Assembly (NCBI GenBank): GCA_964611345.1
Contig: CAZSYU010000005.1
Span: forward strand, 24,771 to 88,770
Direction: 5' to 3'
DNA length: 64,000 bases
Source: JALZVT01 sp964611345
Lineage (GTDB): Bacteria > Pseudomonadota > Gammaproteobacteria > Pseudomonadales > Azotimanducaceae
Shown here one piece after another: positions 26,495 to 35,505 of the stretch; position 1 is the stretch's first letter, and each line of letters opens with the position of its first letter. The translations under genes and the position numbers were made by a program. The notes beneath the pieces are model-generated. The model was not told the origin of the DNA, did no database searches, and was given only the letters and a program-made list of their open reading frames with translations.

Positions 26495-29400
26495 CTAGAT
26501 GAAACGCCGCACCGCAGGCAACCGTGACCGAATCCCGAGTCGAGCCGCGCGATAGATAAACTTGAGTTTACTCTGCAGGCTAACCGGGCCGGTTTCGCCA
26601 CTCGCTATTGAAAAAGCAGCATTAGTAAGATGTGCTCGAAACATCTGCGGGCTCACATCACTATTACAGAATTCTGCATAGGAAGTATGCGAGCGCGCCA
26701 CTAGTTCCTCTCGCTCCGCAGGGTGCAAGTTCATCAGGCCCGCGATAGCAGACTTGACAGCAGTGGCACTATTTTCGGTACAAACATGACCAATCGCCCG
26801 ACTTTCACAAAAGCTAATAGTTTCGATATCTCGAGGACCAATGAGCAGCACGGGCGCACCGGCGTTCAGATAGTCCGCCAGTTTATTGGCTATGGAATAA
26901 CGCACGTAGGCAATAGACTGCGCATCAAAATTATAGCCAATCAGCAGCAAATCGCTGCTGGCGAGCAACCCAGGATACTCAGCATCACTGGCCATTTCGT
27001 GGATGTGTACATTTGTAGAGCCAATCGACTCAGCGAACTCCATGTACCAGGGCATGGTGTATATATCTAAGCGCGCACGCATGCCCTCGCCATTCAACTC
27101 TTCAACGGCGCGCGAGACCATCGCTATGGTCTCGCGCGTCATCGTCGCATCGAGGCCGCCGCAGTAACGAATGGTATAGGTTTCATCACTAACCTTTGAG
27201 GCAGTCGGCTGATCCGTTACATAGTTTGCAAGCGGAAAAAACGATCTACCGTAGCGCTCCTTGTAGGCATCAGCCATGCCGGGTGAGATCGCCAGACGAC
27301 CCGCGGAAAGGTCTAGCATCTCGCGCATTCTTGCCTGGAACATTGGCTGCAATTGTTCCAGATCATGGCGTGACACCCAATCGTCCATGACGTGGGTGAC
27401 TACAGGCACCTGTAAGGCTGCAATTAGCCTTAAACAGACTTCAAAGTAGTAAGTAGGGTTAGCGCTCGGTCGAAAGTAGATGACGTGGGGGCGAAAATGC
27501 AACGCTACTCCATGTACATCATGATCATCGTCGTGAGCACTGATACTGCGAGAGCGAACCTGTGCAACATCGGCACTAGGTGAGGTATAAAGCTGCAAGA
27601 TGTCGCAGTCTTCCATATTCTTAAAGTAGTGGCTCTTAACCGCCCCTGTAGCACACTGTGAGTTAACTTCGCTGGCTGAAAGCACCAGTACGCGCAGTTT
27701 TTCGCCGCGAGCATCCAGGCTTCTTTGCTGAACCTGTGCCGCGCTAATAAACGCTTCTTCCAGCGACACTCGCGGGAACACCTCTAAATGCCCACCGGAA
27801 GTGGCATTCAGCAATGTCCGTCCTGCGTCTTCGTAAGCAACTCGCGCAAGCTGGTACACCTTTTCCATTTCGGAGACATCCGCGGCTTGCCATTGCTTAC
27901 CTTTGAAATAGTCAGCGCGGAAGTGATTGACATCATCAGTCTTCTGATCGATTGGCTGCCCTTCGATCGACCCTTCGGGCTGCACATAGGAATGATCGAA
28001 CCCGATCAGCAGCACGCGCTCGTACCCAAGGCTATAGGCTAGCTGCATGTTGAAAAAGGAAACGGTACTACGCCAGGAGATCTCCTTGTCGACAGCAGTA
28101 GAGAACTCTGGGTTGAGTGTTGCATTAAGAAACAAGGCATTCGTGTCATCGGCAAAGTAGGGCGATAGCCACGCTGGATAAACCTTGGTAACCCCAACCA
28201 ACTCGTTGAACTGTTCAGACCCTTGCTCGGCAACCATTCTATTAGTCACTGTTACGTACTTCGCCAATGCAAGCAGCTCTTTATCGTAGTATGCGAAATT
28301 ACTAACGATCAGGTCGAACCCTGCTAACAATGACCAGTCGCTCCCGTTTAGAGACGGGCCATTACCAACAATCACACAGGTGCGCGACTTATTGAGAGCA
28401 CGGCGAGATTCCAGATGCTCGCGAACTCTGACTTGCTGTTGATCAAACCAGTCTTTATCGAGCTCGCAAAGAAATTCACCAGGAACCGTATAGCTGACAG
28501 ATTCTTTCCCTTTGCGCACCTGCCAACTCAATGGCTTACCTTCTGCCAGAGCGCCGGGCTGAGTTGCTTCCGCCTCACCCGTCAGCCAGTTCTTTACCGG
28601 GTTTTCATACCCACAATGCTCGAGATAGTGAGCGAGAGTTGCGTTCTTTTCAGTCGCTTCGGGGGTCGCCTCGCGCAATGTGGATTGCGCAGAAAATTGC
28701 GAATTCCAAGTGCGGTGTAGCTCACCCATCGTACGCTTTTTATCAACTTCAGAGCCGGATCCATGGGTAACAATGCCATCCGCCCCGGTCAACAGATAGT
28801 CGGCGTAGCGCTCAATCCACTTATAGTGAGCGTAGCCAAAGTGCTTTTTAACGGTGCGTAAATGCTCAATATAGGACTCACCACGTCGGCTGGCTGTCTT
28901 CATCTCACCCCACCATCTGTGATGAGAAAGCACCCGATCAAGGTATTTCCATTTTGCGCCTGCTAGCGCAAGGCGCACCCAAAATTCGTAGTCGAGCGTA
29001 AACTCAAAATCAGCATCAAGCGCTCCTGCTTTTTCGATCATCCGCCTGTGAATGAAAACTGATGGTTGGATGATGCCTACCTGGTATTGCAGAGAAGCCT
29101 TCAACCCCTCTACATCAGAATTCACAAAGCCTTCGCGGAGAAACTGTCCGTCTTCGTCTACAAAGTGCGCAGCACCGTACACAATATCAACTTCTGGATC
29201 CGCATCGAATGTAGCGGCAACATGTTCGAGAACCCTGTTGTCTGGATACACATCGTCGGAGTTTAACCAACACAGTATGTCACCCGTTGCCGCAGCAAAG
29301 CCTTTGTTAATGCCATCAGCCTGACCCTCATCAGGCTCGTTGATCAATCGAATACCACTCTGCTTGCGCGCGATTTCTGTAGCACCGTCTGTCGAGCCAG

Positions 29401-29596
29401 GGTCGACAATAATATTTTCGACGTTCGCATAAGTTTGCATCGCTATGGATTCAAGCGTGTAGGGTAAAAATCTGGCTTGATTAAAGCTGGGAGTGATGAC
29501 GCTCAAGGTCAACTTCCCGACAACTGTCCTTCGCTGATCCTTCTCTGGTATCGCCGCAGCCTTTGCGCTCTTCTTATTGATAGTGATCTCCATCAC
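26495..29596 (-). CDS. Three-domain glycosyltransferase: GT2 + DUF115/GT42-like + GT4
   Basis: 1033 residues. Domain 1 (about 29-250): GT2, SVITPSFNQARFLPYTLESI, DPGSTDGATE, DXD-like WLNSDDVYPDN. Domain 2 (about 405-616): TCVIVGNGPSL, IVSNFAYYD, STVSFFNMQLAYSLGYERV, IGFDHSYVQP, VNHFRADYFKG and GGHLEVFPRVSLEE; this resembles the DUF115 (MAF_flag10) domain and shares the NGPSL and size pattern with GT42 sialyltransferases. Domain 3 (about 634-1010): GT4-like, with IRYCGGLDATMTRE and a weak ADYLNAGAPVLLIG nucleotide region. No membrane segment. Last gene of a nine-gene minus-strand run beginning with the GT2 gene at 37089. Probably builds several linkages in one pass (inference). Confidence 0.85.
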   Translation of the reverse strand: MMEITINKKSAKAAAIPEKDQRRTVVGKLTLSVITPSFNQARFLPYTLESIAMQTYANVENIIVDPGSTDGATEIARKQSGIRLINEPDEGQADGINKGFAAATGDILCWLNSDDVYPDNRVLEHVAATFDADPEVDIVYGAAHFVDEDGQFLREGFVNSDVEGLKASLQYQVGIIQPSVFIHRRMIEKAGALDADFEFTLDYEFWVRLALAGAKWKYLDRVLSHHRWWGEMKTASRRGESYIEHLRTVKKHFGYAHYKWIERYADYLLTGADGIVTHGSGSEVDKKRTMGELHRTWNSQFSAQSTLREATPEATEKNATLAHYLEHCGYENPVKNWLTGEAEATQPGALAEGKPLSWQVRKGKESVSYTVPGEFLCELDKDWFDQQQVRVREHLESRRALNKSRTCVIVGNGPSLNGSDWSLLAGFDLIVSNFAYYDKELLALAKYVTVTNRMVAEQGSEQFNELVGVTKVYPAWLSPYFADDTNALFLNATLNPEFSTAVDKEISWRSTVSFFNMQLAYSLGYERVLLIGFDHSYVQPEGSIEGQPIDQKTDDVNHFRADYFKGKQWQAADVSEMEKVYQLARVAYEDAGRTLLNATSGGHLEVFPRVSLEEAFISAAQVQQRSLDARGEKLRVLVLSASEVNSQCATGAVKSHYFKNMEDCDILQLYTSPSADVAQVRSRSISAHDDDHDVHGVALHFRPHVIYFRPSANPTYYFEVCLRLIAALQVPVVTHVMDDWVSRHDLEQLQPMFQARMREMLDLSAGRLAISPGMADAYKERYGRSFFPLANYVTDQPTASKVSDETYTIRYCGGLDATMTRETIAMVSRAVEELNGEGMRARLDIYTMPWYMEFAESIGSTNVHIHEMASDAEYPGLLASSDLLLIGYNFDAQSIAYVRYSIANKLADYLNAGAPVLLIGPRDIETISFCESRAIGHVCTENSATAVKSAIAGLMNLHPAEREELVARSHTSYAEFCNSDVSPQMFRAHLTNAAFSIASGETGPVSLQSKLKFIYRAARLGIRSRLPAVRRFI

Positions 29597-29633
29597 AGTG
29601 GTCTTGACTTCCTTTCAAACCTGGCTCCGCGAT

Positions 29634-30440
29634 TTAGACAGAGAGGTCGGCGTTTTCCAGGTGCCGAGCCGAAATTACTTTCATCGAATCCATAAAGTCA
29701 TGCTCGAATGCCGCAAAACTTCCCTTGGGGAAAGCCCAGGCGTACCAGAAATCAGCAGCATTATCTGCGCTTGCAAGATCACCGAAAAAGGTCCGAACCT
29801 CGAGGCCAACATCGTTGAGATACCCAAACAAGTCTTCAATTTTATAATTGTAAAGATCAGGGGCGTTAACACCTTTTTCAAACACAATCACTGGTCGAGA
29901 CTGACTTAGCATCTCACGAGCACCCTTTAAGGTTGAAAATTCACCCCCTTCTAGATCGAGTTTGATAAACGCAACCTTATCGAGCTCTGCTGGCAATTCC
30001 TGATCCAATGTTGTCGCAGGCACACTGATCGGAGCTTCGTAAACGGTGTTCGGATCATCACCCATCACCGGATTCACACCAGATCGCCCCGGATGTTCTA
30101 GAGACACCAAAAACTCGATCGAATCGAGTTGTGGATCGTCTTGCAGCGCGGCTTCGCATAGTTCTATTTTCACACCAACAGGGCTCGCGCTTATATTGGC
30201 TTTCAGTGTTTCTGCAATAAGCGCAGAAGCCTCTACTGCCAACACCCGCTCCACAGTTTCGAGTTCCGCCAACTTAAAAGTGTGGTAACCAACGTGTGCC
30301 CCACCATCCACGACGATGGCATTGTGCCAACGACTGGACAGCCGGGTATACAATTCAGTAATAAATTCTTCTGCGGCTCGTCCGTCGGTTCGAGCAAACT
30401 CGCGAAAAGTGGCAATGAATTGCTCACCGAGCACTGGCAT
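29634..30440 (-). CDS. FkbM-family methyltransferase
   Basis: 268 residues from ATG at 30438-30440, preceded by GGAG nine bases upstream (a TTG five codons earlier is also in frame). SAM motif I VVDGGAHVGYHTFKLAE (about 44-60), AVEAS for motif II and the FkbM hallmark FIKLDLEGGEFSTLKGA (about 162-178) are clear. FkbM enzymes O-methylate sugars and polyketides; here a sugar hydroxyl of the surface glycan is the obvious candidate. 37 bases before the large glycosyltransferase, same strand. Confidence 0.9.
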   Translation of the reverse strand: MPVLGEQFIATFREFARTDGRAAEEFITELYTRLSSRWHNAIVVDGGAHVGYHTFKLAELETVERVLAVEASALIAETLKANISASPVGVKIELCEAALQDDPQLDSIEFLVSLEHPGRSGVNPVMGDDPNTVYEAPISVPATTLDQELPAELDKVAFIKLDLEGGEFSTLKGAREMLSQSRPVIVFEKGVNAPDLYNYKIEDLFGYLNDVGLEVRTFFGDLASADNAADFWYAWAFPKGSFAAFEHDFMDSMKVISARHLENADLSV

Positions 30441-30522
30441 ACAGTCGATCTCCAAACACTAGCCTAGGCCAGTCCCGATTGTATCCTGAATCAAAGACAC
30501 CAACAGGTTTTTGACAGGTACT

Positions 30523-31224
30523 TTACAGGTTGTTATTCCACAACCCACTTTGCCATTCTGCGGGATCAAAGGGTGGTTGGTGCATCGGAGAAAGTTGAGG
30601 AATGCTCCCCTTAATGTCTCTGCGCACAAACACTGCATCAGCCTGCCAAAGGCAGCGGCCGTAGTAGCAGAGATCACACAGATCCCATAAATCAAAACCA
30701 GCCTCGTGCAATACAATTGCCCGCTCCATAAACTTGTCAACCGTCATTTCGATGGCAACAACCGATGTCTGAGCAAGCGATCTCCGTGCGCCGCGCAGAA
30801 TCCTCGTAGGCACATCGGCACCTTCGACATCTATCTTCAGAAGAAACGGCCCTTGTTCTGGACACGTTTGGCAGTATTCATCCAGCGTTATCGAGCGAAT
30901 TTTACGGGTAGAATCGTCTTCCTTGTCGACAAGAAAACTGTGGGAGATTTCATCTCCGCGAGTCTTTTTCTGGGTATGAAGATTAAGCTCAGCAGCGACA
31001 TCCGAGACTGCAACCTCTACTAGTGTGTGATCTATTTCTGCATAGTTGGCTTTGATCTTGGGGTAGTACTCTTGCACCGGTTCAAAGAGATGATGGTGTA
31101 AATCAGGAAAAAGTCGCATCAACACCGGCGTAGAATGTTGAATGCCCACATCCAGTACAGATCCTATTGGCACTTCGAATTCCTTTAACAAGCCCAGGCT
31201 TTCGAAGATGTTGGGGTTACGCAT
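30523..31224 (-). CDS. FkbM-family methyltransferase (second copy)
   Basis: 233 residues from the ATG at 31222-31224, chosen because GGAG lies six bases upstream; the frame runs 44 codons further and overlaps the preceding gene. Motifs: GSVLDVGIQHSTPVLMRLFP (motif I), FEPVQEY, and the FkbM core FLLKIDVEGADVPTRILRGA. Clearly divergent from the neighbouring FkbM protein in motif I (VGIQHST against GGAHVGY), so a different position or sugar is likely. Confidence 0.87.
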   Translation of the reverse strand: MRNPNIFESLGLLKEFEVPIGSVLDVGIQHSTPVLMRLFPDLHHHLFEPVQEYYPKIKANYAEIDHTLVEVAVSDVAAELNLHTQKKTRGDEISHSFLVDKEDDSTRKIRSITLDEYCQTCPEQGPFLLKIDVEGADVPTRILRGARRSLAQTSVVAIEMTVDKFMERAIVLHEAGFDLWDLCDLCYYGRCLWQADAVFVRRDIKGSIPQLSPMHQPPFDPAEWQSGLWNNNL

Positions 31225-31291
31225 TTTGTGCTCCGCGCAGTTCATATCAAGATGTAGACGATCGGTGATAGCTACTTGTTGGTGTTGGTCT

Positions 31292-32383
31292 TCACCCAGG
31301 CACGTTGGGGTCAGAGTTTGACGAGGCCATAACCTGGCTGCGGCGTTCGAACTCACGCAGATTCGCCACCTCGACGTTTCGCTCCCACAGACGCGCTCCT
31401 ACTGTGAGCATCACTAAAAAACCACACAGCGCCGCACCAAGTACAATCGTTCGTATCCAGGCGGCACTGATTCCCGAGAGAGGTAACATAACAGAGGCCA
31501 TCGCGAGCACGACTCCCGTAAGCAACGTCATTCCAATCATCCTCCGTGAACGCAGCACCGACAGCAGCGAGCGCACATACAAACAGAGAGATTCGCCTCG
31601 ATTCAACGCGGCCGGAACCGCACCAAACTCGGATTTCTTGAGCACCTCGCCCAGAGATTCCCTGGGCAGTACGTCAAGCGCCCCGCCTACCGTACTGTTG
31701 GTCAGCGCCCTTCCATGACTTAGATAGGCGGAAGCGGCCAGAGAAATAACCGCGGCCATGCGCTGCGTATCTGCAGCCTCCCAGCGTCTGCCGCGAAAAT
31801 AGTCGGCCGAAAAATGGTTAACATCTGCCGCAACCTGCGTGATCACCACGCCTTCCGCAACCGGGGGTTGGTTGTAAGTGTTATCTACTCCGATCAGCGT
31901 AACGCGCTTATAACCCACCCAAAAAGCTATCTGCAGTAAAAAATAGGTAACCGTGCTCTGGGTTGAAGCGCCGCGAATAGGATGGAGTTGGAAGCCGGGC
32001 GTCGCGGCTGTGGCCACACCATGAGGAGCCGCGACAGCGGGCATCTGCCCGGAAAGACTCTCGGGCAACAATAAGGTCGGTACAGATTGGCCGGCTGCTC
32101 GCGCCACGGTGTAGCACTGCTCCAAACCATCCACTGCCTGCTCTATGACTAGTGGATTGACCATTCCCAACACGTTTGCGCGCTCAAATAATAAGGGGTT
32201 TTCGTACGCGAAGTTACTGATGTACACGTCTGCCTCTGCCCGATTAATTGCCGCAACGACCGCAGGTTGCAGCGACGGCCCGTTACCCACGATCACACAG
32301 GTATCAGGGTGAGGCTTAGCATTCTGGGCCTTGATAAATCGGTCGGTTCCGCGTGCATTTCGCAACAACTGAAAAATGCCCAA
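31292..32383 (-). CDS. DUF115/GT42-like protein with two C-terminal membrane segments
   Basis: 363 residues from a TTG at 32381-32383, 11 bases after the fcl stop. Residues about 28-250 repeat the landmarks of the middle domain of the 1033-residue protein: TCVIVGNGPSL, YISNFAYEN, STVTYFLLQIAFWVGYKRVT, IGVDNTYNQP, DVNHFSADYFRGRRWEAAD and GGALDVLPRESLGE. Two hydrophobic segments (about 284-305 and 309-329) anchor it in the inner membrane; a short charged tail follows. Likely a glycosyltransferase using a CMP-sugar, or a Maf-like transferase (inference). No overlap in role can be read directly. Confidence 0.8.
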   Translation of the reverse strand: MGIFQLLRNARGTDRFIKAQNAKPHPDTCVIVGNGPSLQPAVVAAINRAEADVYISNFAYENPLLFERANVLGMVNPLVIEQAVDGLEQCYTVARAAGQSVPTLLLPESLSGQMPAVAAPHGVATAATPGFQLHPIRGASTQSTVTYFLLQIAFWVGYKRVTLIGVDNTYNQPPVAEGVVITQVAADVNHFSADYFRGRRWEAADTQRMAAVISLAASAYLSHGRALTNSTVGGALDVLPRESLGEVLKKSEFGAVPAALNRGESLCLYVRSLLSVLRSRRMIGMTLLTGVVLAMASVMLPLSGISAAWIRTIVLGAALCGFLVMLTVGARLWERNVEVANLREFERRSQVMASSNSDPNVPG

Positions 32384-32394
32384 GCTAAATTCTC

Positions 32395-33375
32395 TTAATT
32401 GCCGGAACGAAGATGTTCCAGGTTATCGACATACCACTCGTAGGTGCTGCGCAGGCCGTCTCGCAATGAGATAGTTGCCCGCCAGCCAAGTTTATCTGCG
32501 AGTGACACATCCAGTCGTTTGACCGGAGTGCCATCGGGCATATTCGGATCAAACACCAAGTCGCCCTTGAAACCAACCACTTCAGCAATTTCTCCCGCAA
32601 GCTCGGCAATCGTTAGATCAACGCCCGTCCCGATATTGATGTGAGACTGCATTGGCTCAACCACACTGGTGAGCTTTGACTTGTCGAGGGTCAGAAAGAA
32701 ATGCACGGACCTGGCTAAATCATCAACGTGCAGAAACTCACGCCGTGCCTTTCCGCTACCCCAAACCTGCACCTCATTGGCACTACTGACAACCGCATCG
32801 TGGAATTTATTCATGAGCCCAGGAATCACGTGGCTGTTTTCCGGATGAAAATTGTCTTCCTGGCCGTAGAGATTTGTGGGCATCAGGCTACGATAGTCTG
32901 TGTCGTACTGCCGGTTAAAGGACTCACACAGTTTGATTCCGGCGATCTTTGCCAGCGCGTAGGCTTCGTTGGTTGGCTCCAACGCACGAGTGAGTAATTG
33001 ATCCTCACCCATGGGTTGGTCTGCCAAACGTGGATAAATACAAGAGCTGCCAAGAAACACAAGTCGCTCTACGCCCGCTTCATAAGCGCCACGAATGAGG
33101 TTGCACTCAATCATGAGGTTCTCGTAGATGAAATCTGCAGGATAAGTATTGTTGGCATGGATGCCACCAACCTTTGCAGCGGCAATAACCAGGGCCTTCG
33201 GTTTGGTGGCGGCAACGTAGTCAAAGGTCGCGCGTTGGTCTGTTAAATCAAGCTCAGCTCGCGGCGGTTGCAAAATATTGTCGAACCCGTTGGCCTGCAA
33301 CACCTGCACAACGGCCTTTCCAACCATACCCCTGTGGCCGGCAACAAAAACAGGGTCGTTAAGTTCTAAGGCCAT
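32395..33375 (-). CDS. fcl: GDP-L-fucose synthase
   Basis: 326 residues. 3,5-epimerase/4-reductase making GDP-L-fucose from the Gmd product. Extended SDR with VAGHRGMVGKAV (about 11-22), AAAKVGGIHANN, GSSCIYP (Ser) and YALAKIAGIKLCE (Tyr/Lys). The HPENSHVIPGLMNKFHDA segment is diagnostic. Directly after gmd on the same strand, 12 bases apart. Confidence 0.96.
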   Translation of the reverse strand: MALELNDPVFVAGHRGMVGKAVVQVLQANGFDNILQPPRAELDLTDQRATFDYVAATKPKALVIAAAKVGGIHANNTYPADFIYENLMIECNLIRGAYEAGVERLVFLGSSCIYPRLADQPMGEDQLLTRALEPTNEAYALAKIAGIKLCESFNRQYDTDYRSLMPTNLYGQEDNFHPENSHVIPGLMNKFHDAVVSSANEVQVWGSGKARREFLHVDDLARSVHFFLTLDKSKLTSVVEPMQSHINIGTGVDLTIAELAGEIAEVVGFKGDLVFDPNMPDGTPVKRLDVSLADKLGWRATISLRDGLRSTYEWYVDNLEHLRSGN

Positions 33376-33387
33376 GCGTCTTTCGCC

Positions 33388-34503
33388 TTATTCAGTATTG
33401 GTTGAAATCTTGTAACCGTGCTGCGATACCAATGCATCACGCTTGGCTAACTGCAAGTCTTCCTGGACCATCTCCTCTACAAGCGCGTTGAATGATGTTC
33501 GCGGCGACCAACCCAATTGTTTGCGGGCAAAGCTGGGGTCACCTAACAGGGTTTCAACCTCGGTTGGACGATAGTAACGGGGGTCAACCTGAACAACGCA
33601 GTCGCCGACAGAACGCGTACAGCCAGAGGTGTGGATTGCCTTAATATGCGCGCGCTCAGATTCTGCGCTGCCACTCCACTCAAGCTCCAGACCTAGTTCC
33701 CGCGCCGCAATATTCACAAAATCACGAACGGTATACTGCTCGCCTGTTGCAATCACAAAATCTTGCGGCTGGTCTTGCTGCAACATCATCCACTGCATTT
33801 CAACATAGTCTCTGGCATGCCCCCAGTCACGCAGTGCGTCGAGGTTCCCCAAATAGAGGCACTCCTCAAGACCGGTGAAAATACGCGACAGCGCTCGAGT
33901 AATTTTTCGAGTCACAAAGGTCTCGCCCCGACGAGGTGATTCGTGATTAAACAGCACGCCATTGCACGCATATATGCCATAGGCTTCGCGATAGTTCACT
34001 ACTATCCAATAGGCGTATAGCTTTGCGACAGCATAGGGAGAACGCGGATAGAAGGGTGTACGCTCTGTCTGCGGTGTTTCCTGAACGAGGCCGTAGAGTT
34101 CTGAAGAGGAGGCCTGGTAGAGCTTCGTCTTATTTTCCAGACCTAGTATTCGAATGGCTTCGAGTAATCGCAGAGAACCCAGCCCGGTCACATTTGCAGT
34201 GTACTCAGGCTGTTCAAAAGAAACCGCAACGTGGCTTTGTGCGCCGAGGTTGTAGATTTCCTCGGGCTGCACTTCCTGCACGATGCGCACGAGACTGGTG
34301 GAGTCTGACAGATCTCCGTAGTGCAGAAAAAAATTGCGATTCTGCTCGTGAGGATCTTGATAAAGATGATCGATGCGGTCGGTATTAATCGATGACGCGC
34401 GACGTTTGATGCCGTGCACCTCGTATCCCTTCGCAAGCAAAAACTCCGCAAGATAAGCACCATCTTGCCCGGTGATCCCGGAAACCAGGGCAACTCTTGC
34501 CAT
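33388..34503 (-). CDS. gmd: GDP-mannose 4,6-dehydratase
   Basis: 371 residues, typical length. SDR fold with SGITGQDGAYLAEFLL (about 8-23), IKRRASSINTDRIDHLY, NLGAQSHVAVSFEQPEYTA, SSELYG and YAVAKLYAYWI (Tyr/Lys), NHESPRRGETFVTRKI. It turns GDP-mannose from ManC into GDP-4-keto-6-deoxymannose, which Fcl converts to GDP-L-fucose. Confidence 0.97.
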   Translation of the reverse strand: MARVALVSGITGQDGAYLAEFLLAKGYEVHGIKRRASSINTDRIDHLYQDPHEQNRNFFLHYGDLSDSTSLVRIVQEVQPEEIYNLGAQSHVAVSFEQPEYTANVTGLGSLRLLEAIRILGLENKTKLYQASSSELYGLVQETPQTERTPFYPRSPYAVAKLYAYWIVVNYREAYGIYACNGVLFNHESPRRGETFVTRKITRALSRIFTGLEECLYLGNLDALRDWGHARDYVEMQWMMLQQDQPQDFVIATGEQYTVRDFVNIAARELGLELEWSGSAESERAHIKAIHTSGCTRSVGDCVVQVDPRYYRPTEVETLLGDPSFARKQLGWSPRTSFNALVEEMVQEDLQLAKRDALVSQHGYKISTNTE

Positions 34504-34560
34504 CGACTTTATTCTTACCTAAAGATTCAAATTCTATCTGAAGCCACAGGCCGATCATAG

Positions 34561-35505
34561 CTATGACCGATCCTGGCGCAGATTCTGATCAAGTAATTCC
34601 ATGGCTCGGCGGCTAGTGCGCAGCACCGCTTCCAGAGTATTCGAGCCGTTATGACTACCAACGATACAACGTTCATCGCGACAGAAGTAGGCATCTGCAG
34701 CAACCGGTTCCACTTCGAACACATCCAGTGCGCAGGCGGCAACGCGGCCTGTCTCAAGCGCCGCAATCAACGCTGCCTCATCGATCAGCGGTCCACGCGC
34801 GACATTAACTACTCGAACCCCGCGCTTGCATTGGGCTAAGACCTCGGCATTGAGCATATGCCTGTTCGCAGGTGTGAGGGCGCAAGTGAAGCCCACAAAA
34901 TCGAGTTCTTGAACACCCTCTGGCCAAACACCTCGAACGACCCCGTCGGGTAGCTCCGTCTCCGGCTGCAGAAACGGATCAAAGGCCACCACCTGCATTC
35001 CACAGGCCACCAACCTTGCAGCTAAACTTCGCCCGATATTGCCAAATCCGACTAAGCCAAAAATCTTGCCTCGCAGGGAGATTCCGGTGGGTTTGGCCCA
35101 GCCACCAGCGCGTACGCTCCGGTCGATGGCGAACAACTCGCGAGCCAACCCAATGGTATATCCAAGCGCGACATCCGCGACTTCGTCGCCAAACATGGCT
35201 GGCGTATTGGTGACAGGCACACCCCGCTCGGCAAACGCCTCAAGATCCACATTATCTGTACCCACGCCCCACTTAACTGCTGCGCGAAATGAACCAGTTA
35301 GACCAGCCTCCAAAACGCGTTCTGTTGCCGGATCATCGCCAATTACCCAGCCCTCATAGCCTGGCAACAACTCAATGAGCTCGTCTTCCGTGAGCGTTTG
35401 GGTGACATCAGCCGCCGTAACATCCCAGCCATAGCTGGCAAAGTCATCCTCAAAACACTCAATCTGCTTGAGCATTGGCGGGCAGGTAACAAGCACTCGG
35501 GTCAT
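34561..35505 (-). CDS. D-isomer-specific 2-hydroxyacid dehydrogenase (phosphoglycerate dehydrogenase-like)
   Basis: 314 residues from the ATG at 35503-35505, which forms an ATGA overlap with the stop of the upstream cytidylyltransferase. NAD-binding GLVGFGNIGRSLAARL (about 150-165), VNVARGPLIDEAALIAAL with the catalytic Arg region, Glu in VFEVEPV, and His in GSHNGSN instead of the usual HIGG-type. Overlap with a sugar-acid cytidylyltransferase hints that it acts on a ulosonate or its precursor rather than in serine synthesis (inference). Confidence 0.83.
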   Translation of the reverse strand: MTRVLVTCPPMLKQIECFEDDFASYGWDVTAADVTQTLTEDELIELLPGYEGWVIGDDPATERVLEAGLTGSFRAAVKWGVGTDNVDLEAFAERGVPVTNTPAMFGDEVADVALGYTIGLARELFAIDRSVRAGGWAKPTGISLRGKIFGLVGFGNIGRSLAARLVACGMQVVAFDPFLQPETELPDGVVRGVWPEGVQELDFVGFTCALTPANRHMLNAEVLAQCKRGVRVVNVARGPLIDEAALIAALETGRVAACALDVFEVEPVAADAYFCRDERCIVGSHNGSNTLEAVLRTSRRAMELLDQNLRQDRS

